In this document: positions 1 through 7,888 of the stretch, piece after piece
Numbering within the stretch: the first letter of the stretch is position 1
How the letters are laid out: each line of letters starts with the position of its first letter
Assembly: GCF_013394795.1 (NCBI RefSeq)
Contig: NZ_JABXYU010000004.1
Span: forward strand, 310,001-374,000
Source: Leptotrichia sp. oral taxon 223
GTDB taxonomy: Bacteria; Fusobacteriota; Fusobacteriia; Fusobacteriales; Leptotrichiaceae
Direction: 5' to 3'
Length of the DNA: 64,000 nucleotides
Made by a program: the position numbers and the translations under genes
Notes under the pieces: model-generated
Told to the model about the DNA's origin: nothing
The model's database searches: none
The model's input: the letters and a program-made list of their open reading frames with translations, nothing else

Positions 1-1030
1 TCTTTGCATAAGTTCCTCCTGTAGTTGTGACAGGTTCTGCATTAAACCCTGTAACATAATTATATACTTTCTGTAAAGTCTGCACATATTCAGAACTTTT
101 ATCATATAGAACTGGATTCCAGTTGGAAATTTCTTCCAGCTCCGTTCCCTCTGTCAAATTACTTCTGATTAAATCCATAAGCTGCTCTTTTTTACATATT
201 GCAGGATAACTCATTACAAATTCAAAAAAATGTCTGTTTCCAGCAATTCCAAATCTGTACCCTCTTAATATCATTTCTCCGAAATCATCATCCGCAAAGT
301 TTATTTTTAATTTTACACCGTTACTAGGTGCTGATAAAATATATCCATTTACAAATTCATATAATTTCTCTAAATCTTTCATTTCAGAATATATTCTTAC
401 CTTAAGCCTTCCCCTTTCTCCGTACACAACTGGCCATTTACAGTCAGGAGTCCAACCAAAAATAGGAACTTTTTCCTTTGTCAGATAATGTTTTACACAT
501 GCAAATCCTGTTTCTTCATTTGTTCCGAAAACTATTCTTACAGGAACATCAAATTTTATTCCTAATTTTTTCAGAATATGGAGTGCAAAAAGATTTGACA
601 GAATGGGACCTTTATTATCCAGAACACCCCTTCCATATATGCGATTATTTTCTATTTTCCCACCTAATGGAGGGTATTTCCACCCTTCACCAAGAGGAAC
701 AACATCTACATGTCCAAAAATCCCTATATATTCCTCATAATCCCTTATTTCTTCCGGTACATATTCTGCATAACCTATTTTATTATCTATATTCGCTGTA
801 TTAAATCCCAGTTTTTCTGATATTTCCAGAGCTTTATCCAGTGCCTCAGCAGGCCCTTTCCCAAATGGGGCATTTTCTTCAGCTTCCGTCTGAATGCTGT
901 AAATTGAAACTAATTCACGTATTTTCCCTATTAATTCAGGCTGTATTTTTTTCACTTCTTCTTTTATTTTCAATATTATTTCCTCATCGGAAATATTCCT
1001 GTTTTTATCATATTTTTTATTATCATCCAT
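1..1030 (-). CDS. PepV-like M20 family dipeptidase (3' part missing at window edge)
   Basis: Cytoplasmic zinc dipeptidase of the M20 family, PepV/Sapep subgroup, reading off the left edge; 343 residues are visible of the usual 450-470. Seen in the translation: the first metal motif FGHVDVVPLGEGW near residue 80, the bridging-aspartate motif GRGVLDNKGP, the catalytic glutamate motif GTNEETGF, and TGGTYAK just before the edge, which precedes the C-terminal metal histidine in this family. The ATG at 1030 is preceded by AAAGGATAAT. It is the last visible gene of the PTS-peptidase operon and would finish degradation of short peptides released or imported by that pathway. Family is clear; the exact substrate is not. 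Confidence 0.85.
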   Translation of the reverse strand, partial: MDDNKKYDKNRNISDEEIILKIKEEVKKIQPELIGKIRELVSIYSIQTEAEENAPFGKGPAEALDKALEISEKLGFNTANIDNKIGYAEYVPEEIRDYEEYIGIFGHVDVVPLGEGWKYPPLGGKIENNRIYGRGVLDNKGPILSNLFALHILKKLGIKFDVPVRIVFGTNEETGFACVKHYLTKEKVPIFGWTPDCKWPVVYGERGRLKVRIYSEMKDLEKLYEFVNGYILSAPSNGVKLKINFADDDFGEMILRGYRFGIAGNRHFFEFVMSYPAICKKEQLMDLIRSNLTEGTELEEISNWNPVLYDKSSEYVQTLQKVYNYVTGFNAEPVTTTGGTYAK

Positions 1031-1054
1031 ATTATTATCCTTTTTCTACCTGCC

Positions 1055-2020
1055 TTATTTTTCTATAAGAGGTTTAGTTCTTTCATTGATATACTCCTGT
1101 AGCCACTCTTCAGTCGCTTCTTCATGTACCATTTCACCGTCTTTTCTTTTTGTCCTGTATACTTTTACAGGAGTCTTTTCATTTCCTGCAACAAAGGAAA
1201 AATTCTCAATATTTGTAGCTACTCCCCATTCTCCTTTATTATTCATGGCAACTACAGAAATATCTCCTGCTTTTCCTCTTTTTCTTATCAATTTCTTTTC
1301 AAAAGTGAAGACAGCCTTTTCACATGCTTTCTGAGGAGAAAGACCACTTTCCATAAGTTTTACTATCTCATATGAAATTATTCCCTTCATTATATCTTCT
1401 CCAAGCCCTGTTGCACTTGCTCCTCCAATCTCACTGTCAGCATAGAGTCCTGAACCAATTACAGGCGAATCTCCCACTCTTCCTTTCTTTTTCATGAAAA
1501 GTCCACTTGTAGAAGTTCCTGCAACTATATTTTCTTCTTTATCAAGGCACACCATACCAACCGTATCATGTCCTGAATAGGGCTTTATTTCTATTTCTTT
1601 TATATGTGCCATATCCTTCAATCTGTTTCTGTAATGTATTTTTGCCCTTTCTGTAAGCATATTTTTTCTTTCAAAACCTTTTTTATGCGCATATTTTTCT
1701 GCGCCTTCACTTACTAACATGCTATTTTCATTTAAATGACTCAAATCTCTGGCAACAGATATAGGATTGGCAAAATCCTTAATGGCACATACTGCACCAA
1801 AATCAAAGCTGCTTCCATCCATGTATGCCGCATCCAGTTCCACTTCCATTTCTTCATTTGGAAGTCCACCGTAACCTACAGATTTATAAAAAGGAAAATC
1901 TTCAACATTTTTTATTGCTGTTTCTATTGCTTCTCCCGCTTTTCCATCATTTTTCAGTATTTTTGCAGCTTCTTTGACACCATCATGTGCCATGCACCAT
2001 GTTGCAATTATTCCCCACAT
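1055..2020 (-). CDS. Ntn-hydrolase: isoaspartyl peptidase / N4-(beta-N-acetylglucosaminyl)-L-asparaginase type
   Basis: N-terminal-nucleophile amidohydrolase of the glycosylasparaginase/isoaspartyl peptidase family (321 aa, normal length for the precursor). The autocleavage site is seen as SGHDTVGM with the nucleophile at Thr153; the downstream GRVGDSPVIGSGLYAD and GGASATGLGED segments are the conserved substrate-binding and oxyanion region of the family. Known members cleave GlcNAc-Asn or beta-aspartyl peptides after self-processing into alpha and beta chains. No signal peptide is visible, so it should act in the cytoplasm. It lies between an M42 and an M20 peptidase downstream of PTS genes, which suggests a role in removing Asn/Asp-linked moieties from an imported conjugate. 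That substrate role is inference. Confidence 0.85.
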   Translation of the reverse strand: MWGIIATWCMAHDGVKEAAKILKNDGKAGEAIETAIKNVEDFPFYKSVGYGGLPNEEMEVELDAAYMDGSSFDFGAVCAIKDFANPISVARDLSHLNENSMLVSEGAEKYAHKKGFERKNMLTERAKIHYRNRLKDMAHIKEIEIKPYSGHDTVGMVCLDKEENIVAGTSTSGLFMKKKGRVGDSPVIGSGLYADSEIGGASATGLGEDIMKGIISYEIVKLMESGLSPQKACEKAVFTFEKKLIRKRGKAGDISVVAMNNKGEWGVATNIENFSFVAGNEKTPVKVYRTKRKDGEMVHEEATEEWLQEYINERTKPLIEK

Positions 2021-2047
2021 CTTCTTACCTCCTCAAGTTTTTTCATC

Positions 2048-3127
2048 TTATTCACTGTAATTATAGTTTTCCTTCAATATTCTGTCATACTTTTCAGGAG
2101 TCAGATCTTCTACTATCAGTTTCAGCAGTTTCAATGTCGCAATAATATCATCCTTATGTACAACTCCAAGATGAGTATGCATGTATCTCATAGGTATAGA
2201 TAAAGTTGTTGCAGGTATTCCAGTTCCTGACTTATGAATATTCCCTGCATCAGTCCCCCCATCTGTAAAACAGCTCAGCTGATAAGGAATTTCATTCTTT
2301 CTGCATAGATTTTCAATATAAATAAGCAGTCCTCTGTTCATTATGGTCATTGAATCAATAACATTAATAGCTACCCCTTTTCCAAGCTTTATATTGTTTT
2401 TATTCAAGGGAGTATCCCCTGCCAAAGTAGTATCTACAGCTATTGCCAGGTCAGGAAATACTTTATGTGCTGTTGTTCTTGCACCTCTTAGCCCAACCTC
2501 CTCCTGAACTGTTGCTGCTAGTGTGACTTTGTTACCTGTATTTTCATTTTTCAGCATATTCATAAGCCATATTCCTGCTGCTACACTTACACGATTGTCA
2601 AAAGCTTTTCCTGCAAGGTATCCTTCTTCATTCAGATCTATCATTTCTCCATACGGACATATCATATCTCCTACTTTTATTCCCAGTTCTTCAATCCGTT
2701 TTTTACTGCTGACTCCCATATCAATATATAGTTTATCAATTGGCAATACCTTTTCTCTTTCCTTTTCCTTTATTGAATGGACTGCAGGTCCACCAATAAC
2801 ACCATAATATATATTCTTTTTTTCATTTATAACTGTCACCTTCTGGTTAAGCAGAACATGCGACCACATATTTCCTACATTCTGAAAATACAGGTACCCC
2901 TGCTCATCTATTTCCTTTACTACAAATCCTACTTCGTCCATATGAGTGGCTATCATTATAGAAATACCATTGCCTTCTTTTGTAAAAAGGCAGGATCCAA
3001 GACCATCCTGAGAAAATGGAAGATTTATATGCTTTTTCAATATATCGACAATATTCTCTTCAAATCCTGAAATTGCATAAGTTTCTGTCAGCTCCTTCAA
3101 AACTTCCCATTTTATATCAAAATTCAT
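2048..3127 (-). CDS. M42 family metal-dependent aminopeptidase
   Basis: Glutamyl-aminopeptidase/FrvX/YpdE-type M42 peptidase of 359 aa. All metal and catalytic motifs are present: ATHMDEVG (first His and Asp, near residue 62), KAFDNR (bridging Asp near 177), QEEVGLRGA (general-base and metal Glu near 209), VDTT (Asp near 232) and RYMHTH (C-terminal His near 317). I start at the ATG at 3127 because GGGTGAG sits 5 nt upstream; the GTG at 3136 would place that site inside the ORF. It follows directly on the M42-like gene upstream, so the two are translationally coupled. Family members form large dodecameric shells that trim N-terminal residues from short peptides. Confidence 0.88.
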   Translation of the reverse strand: MNFDIKWEVLKELTETYAISGFEENIVDILKKHINLPFSQDGLGSCLFTKEGNGISIMIATHMDEVGFVVKEIDEQGYLYFQNVGNMWSHVLLNQKVTVINEKKNIYYGVIGGPAVHSIKEKEREKVLPIDKLYIDMGVSSKKRIEELGIKVGDMICPYGEMIDLNEEGYLAGKAFDNRVSVAAGIWLMNMLKNENTGNKVTLAATVQEEVGLRGARTTAHKVFPDLAIAVDTTLAGDTPLNKNNIKLGKGVAINVIDSMTIMNRGLLIYIENLCRKNEIPYQLSCFTDGGTDAGNIHKSGTGIPATTLSIPMRYMHTHLGVVHKDDIIATLKLLKLIVEDLTPEKYDRILKENYNYSE

Positions 3128-3132
3128 TTTTC

Positions 3133-4122
3133 TCACCCTTTAAATCCGAATTTTTCTATTTTTTCAGCAGTCAGTCCCTTAATAAACTCTATGATTACAT
3201 CACTAAGATTATTTATGTGCTTTACTTTTAACGAATTTAAAAGAGCCTGTCTATGTTTTAAAGGCAGTACAAGTACAACTGTCGGAGTTCCCTCCAATGA
3301 CTTATGGATAAATGACCCGTCTGTTGCTTCCAGCTGAACATGCCCTTTAGGAATATATCCTTTTTTCTGTGCAACTTCATAAAATTCCTGTTTTAACATT
3401 TGATTTGGAAGCATTGACTTATCAAAACTACGAATATATATGGCATTTTCTTTGGGTTCTTTTACATATGCTGTATCAATGACAATTGCTATATCAGGTT
3501 TTACAGCAGTCGTTGCCGTTATTGCACCACGCTGACCTGTTACCGAATGAGATATTCCGCCTACTGCTACATCAAATGGAAGATTTTCGTTCCCTTCTTC
3601 CAGTTTATCCAGAACTGTAAGACCAACCTCAAGCCCTGCCCTGTTAGAAAGATTTTTAGAAAGTATTTCTCCTTCCGGAAGGCATAAAGTTGGAACATCA
3701 AGTAAAAAAATATCTCCAATCTGAATTCCTGCCTTTAAAACTTCCTCTTTACTTCCATATCCTGTATCAAGTAAAAGTTCATTTTCATTTTTTACTATAA
3801 ACCCTGTATATTCTTCATGTCTTCTGTTAAGTACTTTTACTGTTCTCTGCTCAAACAGATTCTTTTCATAAACTCCTATTGTTAAAAATTCCATCAGTCC
3901 GTCTTCCCTGATGTCTGAAACCATTCCTCCACTTTCATCCATGTTTGAACTTATCATTATTTTATATGACGAATCATTTCCTTTTTTAAGACCAAAAACA
4001 GACCCTAGTCTATCTTTTATTATTGAAAGTTTTCTTTTTTTGTATTCATCATATAAAAAATCATGCACTTCCTTTTCATCCCCTGAAACTCCATTTAACT
4101 GACATAATTCTTTTAGTCTCAT
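3133..4122 (-). CDS. M42-like pseudo-peptidase lacking most metal ligands
   Basis: Same fold and length (329 aa) as the M42 peptidase downstream, but the active site is dismantled. The first motif reads SSNMDESG (His replaced by Asn60), the bridging motif KNLSNR (Asp replaced by Ser159), the catalytic motif HSVTGQRGA (both Glu lost), and the C-terminal motif LKHRQA (His lost); only the DTAY aspartate near 216 remains. The frame is intact and the fold-defining glycines are kept, so this looks like a maintained non-catalytic paralogue rather than decay. The ATG at 4122 is preceded by GGAG at normal distance. It could be a structural or regulatory partner of the neighbouring active M42 in a mixed oligomer; this is inference. 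Confidence 0.75.
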   Translation of the reverse strand: MRLKELCQLNGVSGDEKEVHDFLYDEYKKRKLSIIKDRLGSVFGLKKGNDSSYKIMISSNMDESGGMVSDIREDGLMEFLTIGVYEKNLFEQRTVKVLNRRHEEYTGFIVKNENELLLDTGYGSKEEVLKAGIQIGDIFLLDVPTLCLPEGEILSKNLSNRAGLEVGLTVLDKLEEGNENLPFDVAVGGISHSVTGQRGAITATTAVKPDIAIVIDTAYVKEPKENAIYIRSFDKSMLPNQMLKQEFYEVAQKKGYIPKGHVQLEATDGSFIHKSLEGTPTVVLVLPLKHRQALLNSLKVKHINNLSDVIIEFIKGLTAEKIEKFGFKG

Positions 4123-4256
4123 ATTTACTCCATTTCTTTTATTTGACAATACAGATAAATTAATAGACAAAACTATTCTCAAAGTATTCAAAAATAATGT
4201 AAAAATTTATGCTTCTCATATATTTTATTTAAATTTTTATGATAATTTTTTCCTAG

Positions 4257-4778
4257 CTATTTATATATATAATCGCTTACTTCGGATAAATTATCCCCAT
4301 CATAAACCTTCTTAATTACTTTTGCCATATTCTGCAGTGATTCACGTAATCCTACTCCACCTTTTTTTGGCATTTTTATCATTACCAGATTATTTTTATA
4401 TTTATCTATTATTTCTTTATTTTCTTCTGAACATACAACTACAGGTTTACAATTTGTTTCCTTTTTTACATGTTCTGCTAAAATGGAGGACATTTCTGCA
4501 TAGTTGTAATAGTTGAAACATGGTCCACACAAAAGAATATCCGCTTTTACCTTATTTAGAAGACCTGTCATCTTTTCAAGGACAAGTTCCTGATTTTTCT
4601 TAAAATAGCTGTCGCTGCAGTATGTTGTTGCAAGCACTGTTCCACCTATATTTTTTATATATTCTGAAAACATCATGTATGAACCTATTCCACCCTTTTC
4701 AAGTGCAAGTTCTACATTAGCACCTTCTTTTCCACCTGTTCCAGATTGAATCTGATCAAAAAATAAAACTATTCTCAT
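4257..4778 (-). CDS. Short GrdB-like protein (glycine/betaine/sarcosine reductase B family)
   Basis: A 173-aa soluble protein resembling the N-terminal part of the selenoprotein B component of glycine/sarcosine/betaine reductases. Seen: an N-terminal beta-strand followed by a Gly-rich segment, a TYCSDSYFKKN motif, and ADILLCGPCFNYYNYA, which corresponds to the conserved D-x-x-x-x-GPxFNxxxYA segment of GrdB. The full GrdB (about 430 aa) carries its UGA-encoded selenocysteine in the C-terminal half, which is absent here, and no other Grd subunit is in the window. It is therefore unlikely to be part of a glycine reductase. Its place between PTS EIIC and the M42 genes suggests a metabolic step on the imported compound. 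Function unknown. Confidence 0.55.
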   Translation of the reverse strand: MRIVLFFDQIQSGTGGKEGANVELALEKGGIGSYMMFSEYIKNIGGTVLATTYCSDSYFKKNQELVLEKMTGLLNKVKADILLCGPCFNYYNYAEMSSILAEHVKKETNCKPVVVCSEENKEIIDKYKNNLVMIKMPKKGGVGLRESLQNMAKVIKKVYDGDNLSEVSDYIYK

Positions 4779-4976
4779 TGTCTGTCTCCTTTACTGCTAA
4801 AAATTTTACTTAAATGTTCTGTCATTAGCTGCTCTGTTATTTTTATAATTTTTTAAACACTTTCTTATTAAATAAAATTTCCATATTGAAGTAATCTCCA
4901 TAATGAACAAAACTGTCCCAAAATTAAAATTTATAAATAATTTTGAAACAGCCTTATTCAATACAAATTATATTTT

Positions 4977-6326
4977 TTAGAAAGATATATCATCAAGTGA
5001 AATGTCTTCTAAATCATCTTTTTCATTTTTTTCTATAGGTTTTGTTTCTTCTTCCAGATATTGATTGTCCAATACTTTGAAAAATGGATAGTAAATAAGG
5101 CATCCAATTATCACCAGTATTATTTGGAAAATACCTGCAATTATACTTCCTGTAGCCAGCCATCCTGAAAAGAACATAGGTGTTGTCCAAGGCAGTAATA
5201 CTCCTGTTGTACGGGGTATAATATGTAATAAAGTAGCAGCTGTTGCCAAAATTGTATTAACAAGAGGTACTAACAGGAATGGTATTGCAATAATCGGATT
5301 TAATACAACTGGAAGTCCGAAAATAACCATTTCATTTATACCAAAAATTCCAGGCACTATAGATAATTTTCCTAATTTTTTCATACGTTCCGACTTGCCT
5401 TTAAATATCATCAGTAACACTAGAGATAACGTACTTCCTCCTCCACCGAAGTTACAGAAGAAATCGCCAAATGACCCTGTAAATATATTAGGCAGAGGCT
5501 GATGCGTATTAAATGCAGTCAGATTTTCAGCAGTTAATGCCAAGTGTATAGGGTTGAAAATAGTATTTGTAACTGCTGGACCATTTATACCAAAAAACCA
5601 GAATAATGTCGACAGGAACTGATAAATAGGCTCAAATATGAGGCTTTGTCCAAATCCCATTAAAGGTGCCTGTAATATTTTATAAATAAAATCATGTGCA
5701 TATCCTTCCTTAGTTAAAAACAGGAATCCAAGTCTTATTATAAAAAAGGTAAACATAACAAACATACTTGGAATCAATGCCGCAAATGAATTCATTACTG
5801 CAGGCGGCACTCCATCCGGTAATTTTATCGTCCATCCCTTATTTTTAATTGCAGTAAATATTGTTACAGAGATTAATGCTGTAATCATTGCCAAAAATAA
5901 TCCTTTTGTTCCTAAATTTCCTGATGCAAATCCGCTAAAAGCCTTACCTTCCTTATCCACAAAAAGCGGGTGTGTCTGAGGGCTTATAATCAGGAATGCA
6001 ACTAATGAAACTGCTGCTCCCGCTATTCCTTCTATTCCCTTCGCTTTTCCATAATAATACCCAATACCGATGACTCCAAGAAGAGCTATTATACCAAACG
6101 TGGAATTAATAACCGCATCAAGATATTCTTCCCATCCTTTTCCAAAAAAATTAGCTACAAATTCTGAATATCCAGGAATTGGAAAATTTCCGATAACTAG
6201 AAATATTGAAGCCACTATAATTAATGGTGTACCTACTAAAAATCCATCACGGATTGCCGTCAAAACTTTATTGCTGCTCAATTTAGATGCCAAAGGCCCT
6301 AACACTTTTTCCAACTTATCAAACAT
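4977..6326 (-). CDS. PTS lactose/cellobiose-family EIIC permease
   Basis: Integral membrane sugar-channel subunit of the phosphoenolpyruvate phosphotransferase system, Lac family (449 aa, expected about 430-450). Many hydrophobic segments are seen, the N-terminus MFDKLEKVLGPLASKL is the amphipathic start typical of CelB/LicC-like permeases, and the family hallmarks GGGGSTLSLV and GINEMVIFGLPVVLNP lie in the substrate-binding half. The C-terminus is a charged acidic tail. It follows EIIB after a 1-bp gap. No EIIA is visible in the window, so phosphate must come from an EIIA beyond the left edge or from another operon. Given the peptidase neighbours, the transported sugar may be a glycoconjugate; this is inference. 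Confidence 0.92.
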   Translation of the reverse strand: MFDKLEKVLGPLASKLSSNKVLTAIRDGFLVGTPLIIVASIFLVIGNFPIPGYSEFVANFFGKGWEEYLDAVINSTFGIIALLGVIGIGYYYGKAKGIEGIAGAAVSLVAFLIISPQTHPLFVDKEGKAFSGFASGNLGTKGLFLAMITALISVTIFTAIKNKGWTIKLPDGVPPAVMNSFAALIPSMFVMFTFFIIRLGFLFLTKEGYAHDFIYKILQAPLMGFGQSLIFEPIYQFLSTLFWFFGINGPAVTNTIFNPIHLALTAENLTAFNTHQPLPNIFTGSFGDFFCNFGGGGSTLSLVLLMIFKGKSERMKKLGKLSIVPGIFGINEMVIFGLPVVLNPIIAIPFLLVPLVNTILATAATLLHIIPRTTGVLLPWTTPMFFSGWLATGSIIAGIFQIILVIIGCLIYYPFFKVLDNQYLEEETKPIEKNEKDDLEDISLDDISF

Positions 6327-6327
6327 T

Positions 6328-6654
6328 CTACTTCCCTGCCTTTTCCTTCAATATTTTTATTGCTCTCTTTAAAATACGTTCCCCATCGACTCTCCCATAA
6401 TCTTCAAGATCAATTACTGCTACTGGAATCCCCTTTGGTTCGTATTTTGAAGCTGTCTGTTCAAGTTTAAATTTTACCTGTGGTCCCAATAGAATTACAT
6501 CAGGATGAACTTCCTCAACAATAACATCAATCTTATTGTCAGGAAAAGCCTTAACTTCAACTGGAAGGCTATGCTTATCTGCCACTTCCTGCATTTTTTT
6601 GGCAACTAAGCTTGTAGACATCCCAGCACTGCAAAATAAGTATATTCTTTTCAT
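6328..6654 (-). CDS. PTS lactose/cellobiose-family EIIB
   Basis: Cytoplasmic phosphocarrier subunit (108 aa) with the P-loop-like active-site motif YLFCSAGMSTSLVAKKM, phosphorylated on Cys8, and the LLGPQVKFKL segment typical of CelA-type EIIB. It would pass phosphate from an EIIA to the sugar translocated by the EIIC encoded immediately downstream. A GAGG ribosome-binding site precedes the ATG at 6654. Confidence 0.93.
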   Translation of the reverse strand: MKRIYLFCSAGMSTSLVAKKMQEVADKHSLPVEVKAFPDNKIDVIVEEVHPDVILLGPQVKFKLEQTASKYEPKGIPVAVIDLEDYGRVDGERILKRAIKILKEKAGK

Positions 6655-6700
6655 AAAATCCTCCTCTAAATTATGTATATTTTATTATATTTTTTTATTT

Positions 6701-7597
6701 TTATCTGTCATTTGAAGCGGCAATCATTCTAATCGTGTGTCTTACACCTCTTATGGCTATTGACAGTTCCATTATATTCTCATAATTTGCAACTCCTGAA
6801 TATCCCGCATCTCCAATATGCTGAATATCAACTCCTGCAATTTTATTCATTATCGCTATTTCCCTTATAGTTTCCCTTGTAGAACTTTCCTGACTCGTTC
6901 CTATCGCTGACATTGACAATGCTCCGTTTTCCTTAATAAATTTCACAGCCTTTATCATTTCACCCTGAGTAAATCCAGGCACTGTTCCCACAGCTGGAAG
7001 CATAATTACATCTGCCCCGCTTTCTATAAACTCTTTTACAGCTTTCAAATCTGCAACAGGCTCATCTACTCCTGCCGAGTGCATTTTCCCCGCTATTACC
7101 ATTCCACTAAAATATTTTTTAGCCTGTTTTATCCCTTCTGAAATTCGACTATTTGTAACTCCTGTCCCAGGATTGCCTGTCAAACATACAAAGTCAAATC
7201 CCATTTCTTCTATTTTTTTCAATGTTGCCTCAGAACACATTCTTCCCTCAGGAATAATCTCTATTTCCTCCATCATATCTGCATTCAAGTCCACAGGTTC
7301 AAGATTTAGCCCTACTGGTCTACCTGTAAGTTTTTTCAAAAGTTTTATCGGCTCATCGCTTTCAGGCAAAGCCGCTATAACTGGATTATAAACATCCAGC
7401 CCATTCAGCAGTATAAGATCTGCCCCAAACGCTTTTGCCAATTCACTATTTGTAACGTCCCCCGTAACACTTCTTCTTCCTGCAACATTTTCTGACAATA
7501 CTGTTCTTCCTTCACTTGCTTTAATTGCATTCTTTAAATCCTGTCCCGTCATTTTATTAAAATCACTAGTAAAACAACTTAATAACCTTTTTCCCAT
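6701..7597 (-). CDS. Uncharacterised TIM-barrel protein, first gene of PTS-peptidase operon
   Basis: A 298-aa cytoplasmic protein with a (beta/alpha)8 pattern: GADLILLNG near 80, GLNLEPVD near 127, FVCLTGNPGTGV near 166, GADVIMLPAVGT near 220 and DIQHIGDAGYSG near 268. The last resembles phosphate-binding ends of TIM barrels. It belongs to a PTS-associated family of unknown activity; I do not recognise an enzyme signature that fixes the reaction. It is the promoter-proximal gene, with GGAGG nine bases before the ATG. A lyase or aldolase acting on the phosphorylated import product is a reasonable guess and no more than that. Confidence 0.7.
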   Translation of the reverse strand: MGKRLLSCFTSDFNKMTGQDLKNAIKASEGRTVLSENVAGRRSVTGDVTNSELAKAFGADLILLNGLDVYNPVIAALPESDEPIKLLKKLTGRPVGLNLEPVDLNADMMEEIEIIPEGRMCSEATLKKIEEMGFDFVCLTGNPGTGVTNSRISEGIKQAKKYFSGMVIAGKMHSAGVDEPVADLKAVKEFIESGADVIMLPAVGTVPGFTQGEMIKAVKFIKENGALSMSAIGTSQESSTRETIREIAIMNKIAGVDIQHIGDAGYSGVANYENIMELSIAIRGVRHTIRMIAASNDR

Positions 7598-7645
7598 CTT
7601 TGTCTTCCTCCAATTTTAAATCTATCTTTAAATATTTTTATTTTT

Positions 7646-7681
7646 CACTATCGTTATACCCCACATTTTTCATTTTGTCAA
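7646..7681 (-). promoter_or_regulatory. Promoter of the PTS-peptidase operon
   Basis: On the minus strand TTGACA (7681-7676) and TATAAC (7658-7653) are separated by 17 bp; a start near 7646 would give a leader of about 50 nt to the TIM-barrel gene. No other promoter this strong is seen inside the downstream genes, which supports a single long transcript. Confidence 0.75.
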
Positions 7682-7736
7682 AAAAATTTTTTAATTATTA
7701 ATTTAATATTTTTTATATCATTTATTTTTATTTTAG

Positions 7737-7765
7737 TTGATTTTTTCCTTTATTTAAAGTATAAT
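7737..7765 (+). promoter_or_regulatory. Promoter of the Rep_3-like gene
   Basis: TTGATT (7737-7742), 17-bp spacer, TATAAT (7760-7765). The predicted start near 7772 lies just before the first of two inverted repeats in the leader. Confidence 0.7.
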
Positions 7766-7774
7766 TACAGAAAG

Positions 7775-7872
7775 ACGAAAATTTATATTATTTTTTCGTG
7801 GTTCTTAACATAATTTATAAATAATAAAATTTAATATAAAAATTAAACGAAACTTCTAATTTTTTTTTCGTT
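7775..7872. promoter_or_regulatory. Two related inverted repeats in the Rep_3-like leader (candidate operators)
   Basis: ACGAAAA (7775-7781) is mirrored by TTTTCGT (7793-7799), and AACGAAA (7846-7852) by TTTCGTT (7866-7872). Both sites share the arms ACGAAA/TTTCGT and have similar spacing (11 and 13 bp). One lies at the transcription start and the other ends about ten bases before the ribosome-binding site. Rep_3 initiators are known to repress their own gene through inverted repeats, so autorepression is the simplest reading. No iteron array (tandem direct repeats) was seen here. Confidence 0.5.
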
Positions 7873-7888
7873 AGTCAGGAGAACAAAA

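Noticed and set aside
478-1068. Plus-strand ORFs of 75-108 aa over the first kilobase
   Set aside because: They are shadows of the minus-strand M20 peptidase gene, which has all family motifs; the plus frames are Phe/Leu/His-rich noise.
4257-4778. Selenoprotein with UGA read-through
   Set aside because: The ORF ends at TAG, and the selenocysteine half of GrdB has no counterpart downstream within the 134-bp gap.
7775-7872. Iterons of a replication origin upstream of the Rep_3-like gene
   Set aside because: Only two inverted repeats and no tandem direct repeats or AT-rich unwinding region distinct from background.
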